Origin: Gemmobacter megaterium
GTDB lineage: Bacteria > Pseudomonadota > Alphaproteobacteria > Rhodobacterales > Rhodobacteraceae
Assembly (NCBI RefSeq): GCF_900156815.1
Contig: NZ_FTOT01000009.1
Coordinates: 26,287 to 90,286 of the forward strand
Direction of reading: 5' to 3'
DNA length: 64,000 nucleotides
Shown here piece by piece: positions 17,686 through 25,940 of the stretch. Position 1 is the first letter of the stretch; every line of letters begins with the position of its first letter. The notes under the pieces are model-generated. The model was not told where the DNA came from, did no database searches, and saw only the letters and a program-made list of their open reading frames with translations. The position numbers were made by a program, and so were the translations under genes.

Positions 17686-18765
17686 CTACCCCATCAGGCC
17701 GTGGTTCAGAATACCGCGCGGGTCGAACTGCGCCCGCAGGCCCGCAGTCAACGCCGCAACAGGGGCCGGTTCCGGGTGAAAGACCGGCCAGCCGGTGCCG
17801 CGCACCAGCGTGGCATGGCCCTGAAAGCGGCCCAGCCGCGCCCGCAGGTCGGTCCCTTGCGCCATCCGCAGCCAGACAAGCCCGCCTCCCCAGTCATACA
17901 GCACCGCCTCTGCGCCGGCGCGGACCACCAGCCCCGGCGCATCCGAAGGCTTTGCCGACAGCCGCCATACATCGCCGGGCTGGTCGTGAAACGGCGCCAC
18001 ATCGCGGATCTCGGCCCATGGCCCGTCTGGCGCGATCTGCCCGCCCAGCAGCGCCTGCAACCGGCCCGCGCGATAGGCAACCTGCGCCGCCAGCCCCTCG
18101 ACCCGCAAGAACGTGCCGCGTCCGGGCCAATGCGCGGCCCCGGTCACGTCAAACGGCGACCCCAGCGCCTGCGCCATGGCGGCCACCGCCTGCGCATCGT
18201 CCAGACCCTCCAGCACCAGCGTGGCCTGCGCGGCCGGGGCAGGCAGCACCTTGAGGCTGACCTCGGTCAGCACCCCCAATGTGCCGTGACTACCCGCCAG
18301 CAGCTTGACCAGATCATAGCCGGTGACATTCTTCATCACCCGTCCGCCGTTCTTGACGATGCGGCCGGTGCCATCCACGAACCGCACCCCCAGCAGGAAA
18401 TCGCGCGCGGCCCCCGCCTGCACCCGGCGCGGTCCGCTGGCATTGGTCGCGATCACCCCGCCCAGCGTGCTGTCGCCCTGCCGCCCCAGCACCCCGCGCA
18501 GATCCGGCACCTCAAAGGCCAGCCGCTGCCCTTCCGACGCGAGCAGCGCCTCGAGCTCGGCCAGCCGTGTTCCGGCCCGCGCCACCAGCGTCAGCGCACC
18601 AGGATCATAGAGCGTGACCCCCGACAGCCCGCCAGTCTCCAGCACTGTACCCGAAGCCGCCCCCAGCGCCCGCGTCCCCCCGCCACGCAGCACCAGCGGG
18701 CCTGTCGCATCGCGCAGCGCAGCGGCGATCTCGTCTTCGGTCTCGGGCCGCATCGGCTGCCTCAT
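17686..18765 (-). CDS. glcE: glycolate oxidase FAD-binding subunit
   Basis: A 359-residue GlcE with a PCMH-type FAD-binding domain. The pyrophosphate loop is RGGGTRALG, followed by LGRQGDSTLGGVIATNASGP and FVDGTGRIVKNGGRVMKNVTGYDLVKLLAGSHGTLGVLTE. It pairs with GlcD. The start is notable: the dispersed 20-mer repeat supplies both the GGAG Shine-Dalgarno and the ATG. ATG 18768 is 4 bases from GGAG and ATG 18765 is 7 bases away; I chose the latter for spacing. A start at 18768 would add one Met. Confidence 0.93.
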   Translation of the reverse strand: MRQPMRPETEDEIAAALRDATGPLVLRGGGTRALGAASGTVLETGGLSGVTLYDPGALTLVARAGTRLAELEALLASEGQRLAFEVPDLRGVLGRQGDSTLGGVIATNASGPRRVQAGAARDFLLGVRFVDGTGRIVKNGGRVMKNVTGYDLVKLLAGSHGTLGVLTEVSLKVLPAPAAQATLVLEGLDDAQAVAAMAQALGSPFDVTGAAHWPGRGTFLRVEGLAAQVAYRAGRLQALLGGQIAPDGPWAEIRDVAPFHDQPGDVWRLSAKPSDAPGLVVRAGAEAVLYDWGGGLVWLRMAQGTDLRARLGRFQGHATLVRGTGWPVFHPEPAPVAALTAGLRAQFDPRGILNHGLMG

Positions 18766-18810
18766 CATCTTGCTCCAAATACCCCGGGGGTGCGGGGGCA
18801 GGGCCCCCGC
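18766..18810. repeat. dispersed intergenic module, copy 2 (supplies the glcE start)
   Basis: Core CATCTTGCTCCAAATACCCC (18766-18785), then CGGGGG and a perfect 8-bp hairpin, GCGGGGGC at 18792-18799 with GCCCCCGC at 18803-18810. On the minus strand the order is glcD stop, hairpin 6 bases later, GGGGTATTTGGAGCAAGATG, then glcE. The GGAG of the core is placed as the ribosome binding site and the closing ATG is a possible start codon. Confidence 0.75.
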
Positions 18811-18816
18811 CTGCGC

Positions 18817-20250
18817 TCAACCCGCGCGCCGCCCGGCCGAGGCGGCCAGCGGAAACACCTTGGCCGGGTTCAGCAACCAGCCCGGATCGAACACGTCCTT
18901 GACCTGCATCTGCGCCTCCAGATCGTCGGGTGCATATTGCACCCCCATCAGATCGCGCTTTTCAATCCCAACTCCATGTTCGCCGGTCAGGCAACCGCCT
19001 ACCTCCACGCACAGCTTCAGGATTTCGGCCCCCAGCGCCTCGCATCGTTCCAGATCGCCGGGCGTATTGGCGTTGAACAGGATCAGCGGGTGCATGTTGC
19101 CATCGCCGGCATGAAAGACATTCGCCACATCCAGCCCGAATTCGCGGCTCAGCGTGCCGATTCCACGCAGGACACGCGGCAGTTCCGATACCGGGATCGT
19201 GCCATCCAGGCACATGTAATCGTTGATCTGTCCCATGGCGCCAAACGCCGATTTCCGGCCCAGCCAGATGCGTTTCGCCTCGTCCTCGGATCGCGCTTCG
19301 CGGAACTCCACCGGCGCGTGTCGGCGGGCAATCTCTCCGATCAGCTCCAGTTGCGCGGCGATCTCGGCTTCCGATCCCTCGACCTCGACGATCAGCAGCG
19401 CCTCGGTCATCGGATAGCCCGCCTTGGCAAAGGCTTCGCAGGCCTCGATGCAGGGCCGGTCCATGAATTCGATCGCCACGGGCAGCACACCCGCCTTTAT
19501 GATGTCCGACACACAGGCCCCGGCCACCTCGCTCGAGTCAAAGGCAATCAATACCGGCCGCGCGCCCTCGGGCTTGGGCAGAATGCGCAAGGTCGCCTCG
19601 GTCACTACGCCCAGTTGGCCTTCCGAACCGCAGATCACCCCCAGCAGGTCGATCCCGCCCGCATCCATGAACGGGCCGCCCAGTTCCACCACGGTGCCAT
19701 CCATCTGCACAAGCGTCACCCCCAGCAGATTGTTCGTCGTCACCCCGTATTTCAGGCAATGCGCTCCGCCCGAATTCATCGCGATATTGCCGGCTATCGC
19801 GCAGGCAAGCTGACTGCTGGGGTCGGGGGCGTAAAAGAACCCGTCTGCCTCGACCGCGCCGGTCACGGCCAGGTTGGTGCGCCCGGTCTGCACCCGGATG
19901 AAGCGGTTGGGATAATCCACCTCCAGCACGCCGGTCATCCGCGCCACCCCCAGGATCACCGCATCCGCCGTCGGCATCGCCCCCCCGGCCAGCGAGGTGC
20001 CCGACCCGCGCGGCACCACCGGCACCCCCTCGGCATGGCAAACCTTCAGCACAGCCGCGACCTCGGCGGTCGTCCGGGGCAGCACGGCGGCCAACGGCGC
20101 ACAGCGATAGGCGGTCAGCGCATCGCATTCATAGACCCGCAACTCGGCTTCGGCCGAGATCACCGCATCGGCGGGCAGCACGGCGCGCAGACGCTCGACG
20201 ATCCGGTCCTTGCGCGCCAGCACGACGGCATTCGGGGCAGGCATGTCCAT
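18817..20250 (-). CDS. glcD: glycolate oxidase FAD-linked subunit
   Basis: A 477-residue GlcD, the catalytic flavoprotein that oxidises glycolate (and often D-lactate) to the 2-oxo acid. The FAD site is seen in VVPRGSGTSLAGGAMP and the following GNIAMNSGGAHCLKYG. The C-terminal FAD-linked oxidase domain has NVFHAGDGNMHPLILF and GCLTGEHGVGIEKRDLM, which carry the conserved substrate and metal-site His residues. It is the first gene of glcDEF on the minus strand, with an operator-like inverted repeat 18-42 bases upstream of the ATG. The start MDMPAP at 20250 fits the family; a second Met two codons on is possible. Confidence 0.95.
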   Translation of the reverse strand: MDMPAPNAVVLARKDRIVERLRAVLPADAVISAEAELRVYECDALTAYRCAPLAAVLPRTTAEVAAVLKVCHAEGVPVVPRGSGTSLAGGAMPTADAVILGVARMTGVLEVDYPNRFIRVQTGRTNLAVTGAVEADGFFYAPDPSSQLACAIAGNIAMNSGGAHCLKYGVTTNNLLGVTLVQMDGTVVELGGPFMDAGGIDLLGVICGSEGQLGVVTEATLRILPKPEGARPVLIAFDSSEVAGACVSDIIKAGVLPVAIEFMDRPCIEACEAFAKAGYPMTEALLIVEVEGSEAEIAAQLELIGEIARRHAPVEFREARSEDEAKRIWLGRKSAFGAMGQINDYMCLDGTIPVSELPRVLRGIGTLSREFGLDVANVFHAGDGNMHPLILFNANTPGDLERCEALGAEILKLCVEVGGCLTGEHGVGIEKRDLMGVQYAPDDLEAQMQVKDVFDPGWLLNPAKVFPLAASAGRRAG

Positions 20251-20267
20251 GGCGGGCCTCTCAGGCT

Positions 20268-20292
20268 AACTGGTAAGATTAAATAACCAGTT
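20268..20292. promoter_or_regulatory. candidate GntR (GlcC-like) operator upstream of glcD
   Basis: Perfect 7-bp inverted repeat AACTGGT (20268-20274), 11-base AT-rich spacer, ACCAGTT (20286-20292), between ggt and glcD. FadR/PdhR/GlcC-type regulators bind TGGT...ACCA half-sites. The same AACTGGT-N11-ACCAG arrangement precedes the GntR gene at 37715, with the same spacer length. The site lies where it could repress or activate the minus-strand glc promoter. Confidence 0.65.
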
Positions 20293-20362
20293 TTGCCAGA
20301 TCGGCAAGCGCAAACCCGCAGGCCGCCTGACCGCCATGCACCTCCCTTGCCGCCCTTGAGGC

Positions 20363-21949
20363 CTAGTATCCCAGCGCGCAGCCATCCTTGCGCGGGTCGG
20401 ATGCGCCTTCCAGCACGCCGCTGCCATGAAGCCAGATCGCCTGTGCCCCGCCCAGCGGTTCCTCGGACCACGAAACGGCATGGCCCCGGCCAGCCAGATC
20501 GTCAAACACCGCGCGGGAATAGCCGGTTTCCAGCCGCAGCCCGTCACGCCCCGAAAACGGCCCGGTAAAGCTGCGTGGCGCGTCTATGGCGGCTTGCATG
20601 TCCATGCCGTGGTCCAGCAGGTTCGACACCAGCCGGGCATGGCCCGCCGGCTGATAGGCCCCGCCCATCACGCCGAACGGCATCACCAGCCGCCCGCCCT
20701 GCCGCAGCATCCCCGGAATGATCGTATGCATCGGCCGCTTGCCGCCTGCGGCCTCGTTCGGATGGCCCGCGGTCAGCACAAAGCCGGCGCCCCGATTCTG
20801 GAACCCGATCCCGAACCGGCCCGAGGCCAGCCCCGACCCGAAGGCATGGAACACCGAATAGATCAGCGACACCGCCATGCCGTCACGGTCCACTACCGTC
20901 AGATAGACCGTGTCGCGGTGGATGGCCTCGGTCAGCGGGGCCGCTGCGGGCATTGCGCGGCGCATGTCGATCAATGCGGCCAGCCGCGCAGCGGTTTCGG
21001 ACCCAAGCATATGGTCGAGCCGCGTGGTATGATCGGCATCGGCCAGAAAGCGGTTGCGCGCATCATAGGCGAGCTTGGTCGCCTCGGCCTCCAGATGTGC
21101 GCGGTCGGCGCCGAACGGGTCCATCGCGGCCAGATCGAACTGCGCCAGAATGTTCAGCATCAGCAGCGCGGTCGCGCCCTGGCCATTCGGCGGATGCTCC
21201 ACCACCTCGCCGCCGTTGTAGCCGCCGCTGACCGGGTCGGTATAATCGCAGGCGGTGGCGGCGAAATCCTCCATCGTATGCACGCCCCCCAGAGCGCGCA
21301 GGCTGGCGACCATGTCCTCGGCCACCTCACCCTCGTAGAATCCGGCCCGGCCCTGTTGCGCGATCCGGCGCAGCACCTCGGCCTGGCCTGGGGCGCGGAA
21401 CACCTCGCCCACCTGCGGCGCCCGACCCCAGGGCAGGAAATGCCGCCGTCCGTCGCCTTGCAGATGCGCGGCTTCGCCCCAGTCGCGCGCCGTGCGGGGG
21501 GCCACCGGCACGCCCTGCTCCGCCGCGTCGATGGCAGGTTGCAGCAGCCGCGCCATCTCCATCCGGCCCCAGTCGGCGTTCAGCCGGAAAAAGGCATCCA
21601 CCGCGCCCGGCACCGTCACCGCCTCGACGCCATAAAGCGGCACCGTCGACATACCCCGCCCGCGCATCTCGGCGGCCGACAGCGCGGCAGGCGCGCGGCC
21701 CGAACCGTTCAGCGCGACGATCCGCTCCTCCCCCGCCGGTTTCAGCAGCACAAAGCAATCGCCGCCCAACCCCGTCATCTGCGGCTCGCACAGGCCGAGC
21801 ACCACCCCGGCCGCAATCGCCGCATCCGCCGCATTGCCCCCGTCGCGCAGCACATCCACCGCCACCCGTGCAGCCAGCGGATGCGAGGTCGCGCACATTC
21901 CGTTCAACGCATATACCGCCGACCGTCCCGGCTTCTGGAAATCCCGCAT
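20363..21949 (-). CDS. ggt: gamma-glutamyltransferase family protein
   Basis: A 528-residue Ntn-hydrolase of the gamma-glutamyltransferase family, which cleaves glutathione and other gamma-glutamyl compounds. The predicted autocleavage site and Thr nucleophile are in HRDTVYLTVVDRDG, aligned with the TTHYSVVD motif of classical enzymes. The large subunit has CEPQMTGLGGDCF and the small subunit has ending motifs MHTIIPGM and GVMGGAYQPAGH. There is no signal peptide, so it should be cytoplasmic, like the short GGT-like proteins. GGAGG precedes the ATG at 21949. Confidence 0.88.
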   Translation of the reverse strand: MRDFQKPGRSAVYALNGMCATSHPLAARVAVDVLRDGGNAADAAIAAGVVLGLCEPQMTGLGGDCFVLLKPAGEERIVALNGSGRAPAALSAAEMRGRGMSTVPLYGVEAVTVPGAVDAFFRLNADWGRMEMARLLQPAIDAAEQGVPVAPRTARDWGEAAHLQGDGRRHFLPWGRAPQVGEVFRAPGQAEVLRRIAQQGRAGFYEGEVAEDMVASLRALGGVHTMEDFAATACDYTDPVSGGYNGGEVVEHPPNGQGATALLMLNILAQFDLAAMDPFGADRAHLEAEATKLAYDARNRFLADADHTTRLDHMLGSETAARLAALIDMRRAMPAAAPLTEAIHRDTVYLTVVDRDGMAVSLIYSVFHAFGSGLASGRFGIGFQNRGAGFVLTAGHPNEAAGGKRPMHTIIPGMLRQGGRLVMPFGVMGGAYQPAGHARLVSNLLDHGMDMQAAIDAPRSFTGPFSGRDGLRLETGYSRAVFDDLAGRGHAVSWSEEPLGGAQAIWLHGSGVLEGASDPRKDGCALGY

Positions 21950-22030
21950 CCTGTCCTCCGTGTTTCGCGGGCAGACTAGCCAGCGGTTGATCACGCGAAA
22001 AGGGCAGATCGGTACTCCCGACCTGCCTTT

Positions 22031-22100
22031 CATCTTGCATCAAATACCCTCGGGGGGTGAATGGCCCGGTACGGGCCAGAGGGGGGCAGACAGCCCCCCT
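22031..22100. repeat. dispersed intergenic module, copy 3
   Basis: Core CATCTTGCATCAAATACCC (22031-22049) then TCGGGGG, and further on a hairpin AGGGGGGC (22080-22087) / GCCCCCCT (22093-22100). On the minus strand the order is thiolase stop, hairpin 7 bases later, then GGGTATTTGATGCAAGATG, then ggt. The order matches copies 1 and 2. The gap of about 23 bases between core and hairpin is longer than in the other copies. Confidence 0.7.
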
Positions 22101-22107
22101 TTCGCCG

Positions 22108-23283
22108 TCAGAGCCGCTCGATGGCCAGTGCAATGCCCTGACCGCCGCCGATACACATGGTGATCAGGGCGCGTTTGCCGCCGATACGCTCCAGCTCGTA
22201 CATCGCCTTGACGGTGATGATCGCGCCGGTGGCACCCACCGGATGCCCAAGGGCAATGGCGCCGCCGTTCGGATTGACCTTGGCGGCATCCAGTCCCAGG
22301 GCGCGGTTCACGGCGATGGCCTGAGCGGCAAAGGCTTCGTTCGATTCGATGACATCGAAATCGCCGATGGTCAGGCCGGTGCGGGCCAGCAGGTTTTCCA
22401 CTGCGGGGATCGGGCCGATCCCCATGATGCGCGGTGCAACGCCCGCATGGGCATAGCCGATGATCCGCGCGCGGGGTTTCAGCCCGGCCTTTTCGGCGGC
22501 ATCCGCGCGGGCCAGAACCAGCGCCGCCGCACCATCGTTGATGCCGCTGGCGTTGCCTGCGGTCACGGTGCCATCTTTCTGGAACACGGTCTTCAGTCCC
22601 GCGAGCGCCTCGGCGCTCGTGGCCTTGGGGTGCTCGTCAACCTTGAACTCTTCGACGCCTTTGCGTGTCTTCAACTCTACCGGCACGATCTGATCGGCAA
22701 AATACCCGGCTGCGATGGCTGCTGCCGCCCGCTTCTGGCTTTCCAGCGCAAAGGCATCCTGATCGGCGCGGCTGATGCCATGTTCGGCGGCCACGTTTTC
22801 CGCCGTGACGCCCATATGGCCGGTGCCAAACGGGCAGGACAGCGCGCCGGTCATCATGTCGACCGCCTTGGTATCGCCCATCTTCTGGCCAAAACGCGCG
22901 GCGGGCAGGGCATAGGGCGCGCGGCTCATGGCCTCGGCACCACCGGCCACGGCGAACTCGGCATCGCCCAGCATCAGGGCCTGCGCTGCCGAAACGATGG
23001 CCTGCGCGCCCGATCCGCACAGGCGGTTCACGTTCATTGCAGGCGTCGCTTCGGGGATGCCGGCCTGGATGGCTGCGACGCGCGACAGGTACATGTCGCG
23101 CGGTTCCGTGTTGATGACATGGCCAAAGACCACGCTGCCGATCTGCCCGGCCTCGACCCCGGCGCGGGCCAGCGCGGCCTTGGTGGCGACGGTTGCGGTG
23201 TCGATGGGCGCAAGGCCCGCCAGGCTGCCGCCAAAGGTGCCAATGGCGGTGCGTGCGCCGGAGAGGATGACGATATCGGACAT
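22108..23283 (-). CDS. acetyl-CoA C-acyltransferase (thiolase)
   Basis: A 391-residue thiolase. The acylation cysteine is C89 in NVNRLCGSGAQ, the second-domain His is in NPNGGAIALGHPVGATGA and the base cysteine is in MCIGGGQGIAL. It condenses two acetyl-CoA or cleaves 3-oxoacyl-CoA. The sequence resembles the BktB/PhaA group used for polyhydroxybutyrate or for beta-ketothiolysis. It lies four bases downstream of the maleylacetoacetate isomerase-like gene, so the pair may serve aromatic ring catabolism, which ends in acetoacetyl-CoA. Chain-length preference cannot be read from sequence. Confidence 0.92.
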   Translation of the reverse strand: MSDIVILSGARTAIGTFGGSLAGLAPIDTATVATKAALARAGVEAGQIGSVVFGHVINTEPRDMYLSRVAAIQAGIPEATPAMNVNRLCGSGAQAIVSAAQALMLGDAEFAVAGGAEAMSRAPYALPAARFGQKMGDTKAVDMMTGALSCPFGTGHMGVTAENVAAEHGISRADQDAFALESQKRAAAAIAAGYFADQIVPVELKTRKGVEEFKVDEHPKATSAEALAGLKTVFQKDGTVTAGNASGINDGAAALVLARADAAEKAGLKPRARIIGYAHAGVAPRIMGIGPIPAVENLLARTGLTIGDFDVIESNEAFAAQAIAVNRALGLDAAKVNPNGGAIALGHPVGATGAIITVKAMYELERIGGKRALITMCIGGGQGIALAIERL

Positions 23284-23287
23284 GGGT

Positions 23288-23923
23288 TCAGCCTTCTGGT
23301 TTGAAATGGTCGGGGTGGGCCGCCTGAACGGCCGGGATGTCATTCAGCGCCGCCATGATGGCGGTGATGCGCGGCAGGGCAGACGTGTCGATGCCCCAGC
23401 GCGCCGCATTATACATTTGCGGCACAAGGCACAGGTCGGCCAGGGTGGGCGTATCGCCGTGGCAATACCGGCCGGTGGCCGTATCCCCCAGCATCCGCTC
23501 GACTGCGGCAAGGCCGGGAGGAATGAACCGCTGCATCCAGCTTTCCATGGTGATCGCCCCGCCCGAGGCGTCGACCGCATGGCGCGCGACGGAAAGATTG
23601 CAGACCGGATGGATCTCCATCGCCACGGCATGAGCCAGGGCACGCACCCGTGCACGCCCGGCCGCATCGGCGGGCAAGAGGCCCAGCCCGCGGGTTTCGT
23701 CCAGATATTCGAGGATGGCCAGCGATTGGGTGAGCGTCTGGCCGTCAATCTCCAGCGTCGGAACCAGCCCTTGCGGATTGCGCGCCAGGTTTTGCGTATC
23801 CCGATGTTCTCCGGTCAGCAGATTCACCGAGACCGCCTGCCAGTCCAGCCCGGCAAGCCCCAGCGCGATGCGGACCCGGTAGCTGGCCGATGATCGCCAG
23901 TAGTCGTAAAGCACGACGCCCAT
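23288..23923 (-). CDS. maiA: maleylacetoacetate isomerase-like GST (zeta class)
   Basis: A 211-residue zeta-class glutathione S-transferase. The N-terminal thioredoxin domain has DYWRSSASYRVRIAL in place of the classical SSCSxRVRIAL, so the active-site Cys is Ala while both serines and the Arg remain. That change is common among bacterial homologues. NPQGLVPTLEIDG and LTQSLAILEYLDE follow for glutathione binding. The C-terminal helical domain has TPTLADLCLVPQMYNA. It would isomerise maleylacetoacetate or maleylpyruvate with glutathione in homogentisate or gentisate catabolism. GGGGGAG precedes the ATG. It is co-transcribed with the thiolase. Confidence 0.85.
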   Translation of the reverse strand: MGVVLYDYWRSSASYRVRIALGLAGLDWQAVSVNLLTGEHRDTQNLARNPQGLVPTLEIDGQTLTQSLAILEYLDETRGLGLLPADAAGRARVRALAHAVAMEIHPVCNLSVARHAVDASGGAITMESWMQRFIPPGLAAVERMLGDTATGRYCHGDTPTLADLCLVPQMYNAARWGIDTSALPRITAIMAALNDIPAVQAAHPDHFKPEG

Positions 23924-24024
23924 GATCTCCCCCCTTTGCCCGGCGCGGATCATTGGCGGGGCCGGACCCAGCGTCAAGGGGCGCCGTGCTGCATGTGCAA
24001 ACGACGTTGCGCCACTTGGAACAC

Positions 24025-25095
24025 TCAGGCCGCGTCGCTGTCGCTGAGCGGCGCCAGCCCGGAGGGGCGCGTATGGGGGGTGAACAGCTTTTCCAGGCTG
24101 AAGGAGGATTGCCTGCCGAGATCGTCAAAATGCCGGTTCAGCCAGTCGTCCGCCCATTCCCGCCCGCGCTCGAACAGCTTTTGCAGATAGGCCCAGTCGG
24201 CATTCAGCTTGCTGGACGCAGCCAGATCCCGCAGATCCTCGGCGCAGTGGATCATGTGCAGACGGACCTCGCCTTGCAGATCCACCCGGCCCTGATCGGC
24301 AAGCTGGCGCAACAGGTCCAGCGTGCGCAGTTCCTTGATAAGACTGGTGTTGAAGCTGATCTCGTTCATGCGATTGATGATCTCGCGCGCGGAACGCGGG
24401 ATCTCGTCCCGCAGCATCGGGTTCAACTGGACGATCAGCACGTCGTGCTCGCCCCGGTCAATGACAAGCGGGAACAAGGCGGGGTTGGCGGAGAACCCGC
24501 CATCCCAATAGGCCTCGCCGTCGATTTCCACCGCCTGATACATCTGTGGCAGACAGGCCGAGGCCATGACCGCCTCTGTCGAAAGGTCGCCAGTGGAAAA
24601 GGTGCGGGCCTGTCCTGTGCGCACGCTGGTGGCGGTGACATGCACCTTGATCGCTTCGCAGCGGTTGAGGACGGCGAAATCCACCTGTTCGGCAACCAGA
24701 TCCTGCAAGGGGTTCAGCCCAAGCGGGTTCAATTCATAGGGCGAGAACATCCGGCTCAGGCCATCCAGCATCAGATAGGCGGGCGAATTGTCTAGCGAAT
24801 CGTTGCCCATCAGCCGGTCCCATGGCGAGGGTTGCATGGGGGAAAACCGCGCCGCCTCGCTGACCGCTTGCCAAAAGCGGGTCAGCGCCGCGCGGGCCCC
24901 TTCGGCCCCGCCGGTTTCATAGGCGGCGGCCAGAACCACCGCATTCATTGCGCCTGCGCTGGTGCCGCTGATCTGGTCGATCCGCAGGCGGGAATCCTCC
25001 AGCAAGCGGTCCAGCACGCCCCAGGCAAGGGCGCCATGCGAGCCGCCACCCTGAAGGGCAAGGCGGATCGGAAGCTGGTTTTCTGGCTTTGCCAT
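24025..25095 (-). CDS. patatin-like phospholipase family protein
   Basis: A 356-residue patatin-like hydrolase with the Ser-Asp dyad of the family: oxyanion loop LQGGGSHGALAWGVL near residue 15, nucleophile elbow GTSAG near residue 46 and the Asp in YWDGG. Patatin proteins hydrolyse acyl esters of lipids or stored polyhydroxyalkanoate. The thiolase a little downstream makes a PHB link possible but unproven. There is no signal peptide. AGGAG lies 9 bases before ATG 25095. Oppositely, a TetR gene lies 85 bases upstream on the same strand. Confidence 0.85.
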   Translation of the reverse strand: MAKPENQLPIRLALQGGGSHGALAWGVLDRLLEDSRLRIDQISGTSAGAMNAVVLAAAYETGGAEGARAALTRFWQAVSEAARFSPMQPSPWDRLMGNDSLDNSPAYLMLDGLSRMFSPYELNPLGLNPLQDLVAEQVDFAVLNRCEAIKVHVTATSVRTGQARTFSTGDLSTEAVMASACLPQMYQAVEIDGEAYWDGGFSANPALFPLVIDRGEHDVLIVQLNPMLRDEIPRSAREIINRMNEISFNTSLIKELRTLDLLRQLADQGRVDLQGEVRLHMIHCAEDLRDLAASSKLNADWAYLQKLFERGREWADDWLNRHFDDLGRQSSFSLEKLFTPHTRPSGLAPLSDSDAA

Positions 25096-25180
25096 GAATT
25101 GCGACTCCTGCGGGCATGTCTGGCACCACCATGCCCGAAACCGACCTGCACAACAAGGAAATGCTGCGGCGCAGCAAATT

Positions 25181-25813
25181 TCAGAGTGCCCCGATTCCGC
25201 GCAGGACGATATCCTTGACGCTTTGTTTGGCATCGCTCCATTGCTGATCCGTCAAGGCCCGGCCACCGTTCAGGGTTTCGATCTGATGGCCGAAATCGGC
25301 ATAGTGCTGGGTCGTGGCCCACAGCATGTACAGCAGATGGCGCGGATCGACGGGGGCCATGCGTCCGTCCGCGATCCATCGGTTGATCACTGCGACGCGC
25401 CCTTCTGTCCAATCGCGCAAGGTTGTTTCCAGGTAGTCCTGGATCACGGGGGCGCCGTGCATCACCTCGGAGGCCCAGACCTTGGATCCGTGCGGATGCT
25501 GGCGGCTGATCTCCATTTTGGCGTCGATATAGGCTGCGATGCCTTGGGCGGGGTCTTCGGCATGGTCCATGGCATCGGCGGCGTGCAGCCAGATCTCGAA
25601 GATCTCCTGCACGACACGGCGATAGAGATCTTCCTTGGTGGTGAAATAATAGTGCAGATTTGCCTTGGGCAACCCGGCCATATCCGCGATCAACTGCATG
25701 GTTGCACCGCCAAACCCCGCCTCGGCAAAGACTTTTTCGGCTGCCTGCAAAATGAGCCGTTCATTCTGCTCGCGGATCTCTTGCCGGCGCATGGGGCGTG
25801 CGGTTTCGGTCAT
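25181..25813 (-). CDS. TetR-family regulator, RutR-like
   Basis: A 210-residue TetR repressor close in length and layout to E. coli RutR. The N-terminal helix-turn-helix (FAEAGFGGATMQLIADMAGLPKANLHYYFTTKEDLY) is at about 29-65 and a RutR/YcdC-type ligand domain follows (WASEVMHGAPVIQDYL, YMLWATTQHYADF). In E. coli RutR senses uracil and thymine. Here the gene is divergent from a ureido-hydrolase/dihydropyrimidinase gene pair. Two inverted repeats matching the RutR box TTGACCANNTGGTCAA lie in between. It is thus likely to repress those genes and itself until a pyrimidine is present. Confidence 0.85.
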   Translation of the reverse strand: MTETARPMRRQEIREQNERLILQAAEKVFAEAGFGGATMQLIADMAGLPKANLHYYFTTKEDLYRRVVQEIFEIWLHAADAMDHAEDPAQGIAAYIDAKMEISRQHPHGSKVWASEVMHGAPVIQDYLETTLRDWTEGRVAVINRWIADGRMAPVDPRHLLYMLWATTQHYADFGHQIETLNGGRALTDQQWSDAKQSVKDIVLRGIGAL

Positions 25814-25838
25814 GGCGCCTCGCGGTTCAAGAAAGTCG

Positions 25839-25854
25839 TTGACCGGATGGTCAG
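25839..25854. promoter_or_regulatory. RutR-like operator, site 1
   Basis: TTGACC-GGAT-GGTCAG. The five-base arms TGACC/GGTCA at 25840-25844 and 25849-25853 are perfect with a 4-base spacer. It matches the known RutR consensus TTGACCANNTGGTCAA except for one centre position and the last base. It lies 25 bases upstream of the rutR-like ATG, where it could autoregulate. Confidence 0.7.
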
Positions 25855-25872
25855 GTTATGGTGCCTTCCTAT

Positions 25873-25888
25873 CTGACCATACGGTCAG
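25873..25888. promoter_or_regulatory. RutR-like operator, site 2
   Basis: CTGACC-ATAC-GGTCAG, a perfect 6-bp inverted repeat with a 4-base spacer. Its centre is 34 bp from that of site 1 (between three and three and a half helical turns) and it lies about 52 bases upstream of the ureido-hydrolase ATG. It is well placed to control the plus-strand catabolic genes. Confidence 0.7.
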
Positions 25889-25940
25889 GAACAGATTCCA
25901 GGCAAGGGGCGCAAAGACCCCTGTCGACAGGGAGCAAGCG

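Noticed and set aside
17701..20286. An 861-codon plus-strand frame across the glc operon
   Set aside because: It covers glcE and glcD in antisense; both have complete FAD motifs on the minus strand. The plus-strand product is Arg/His/Gln-rich with no domain.
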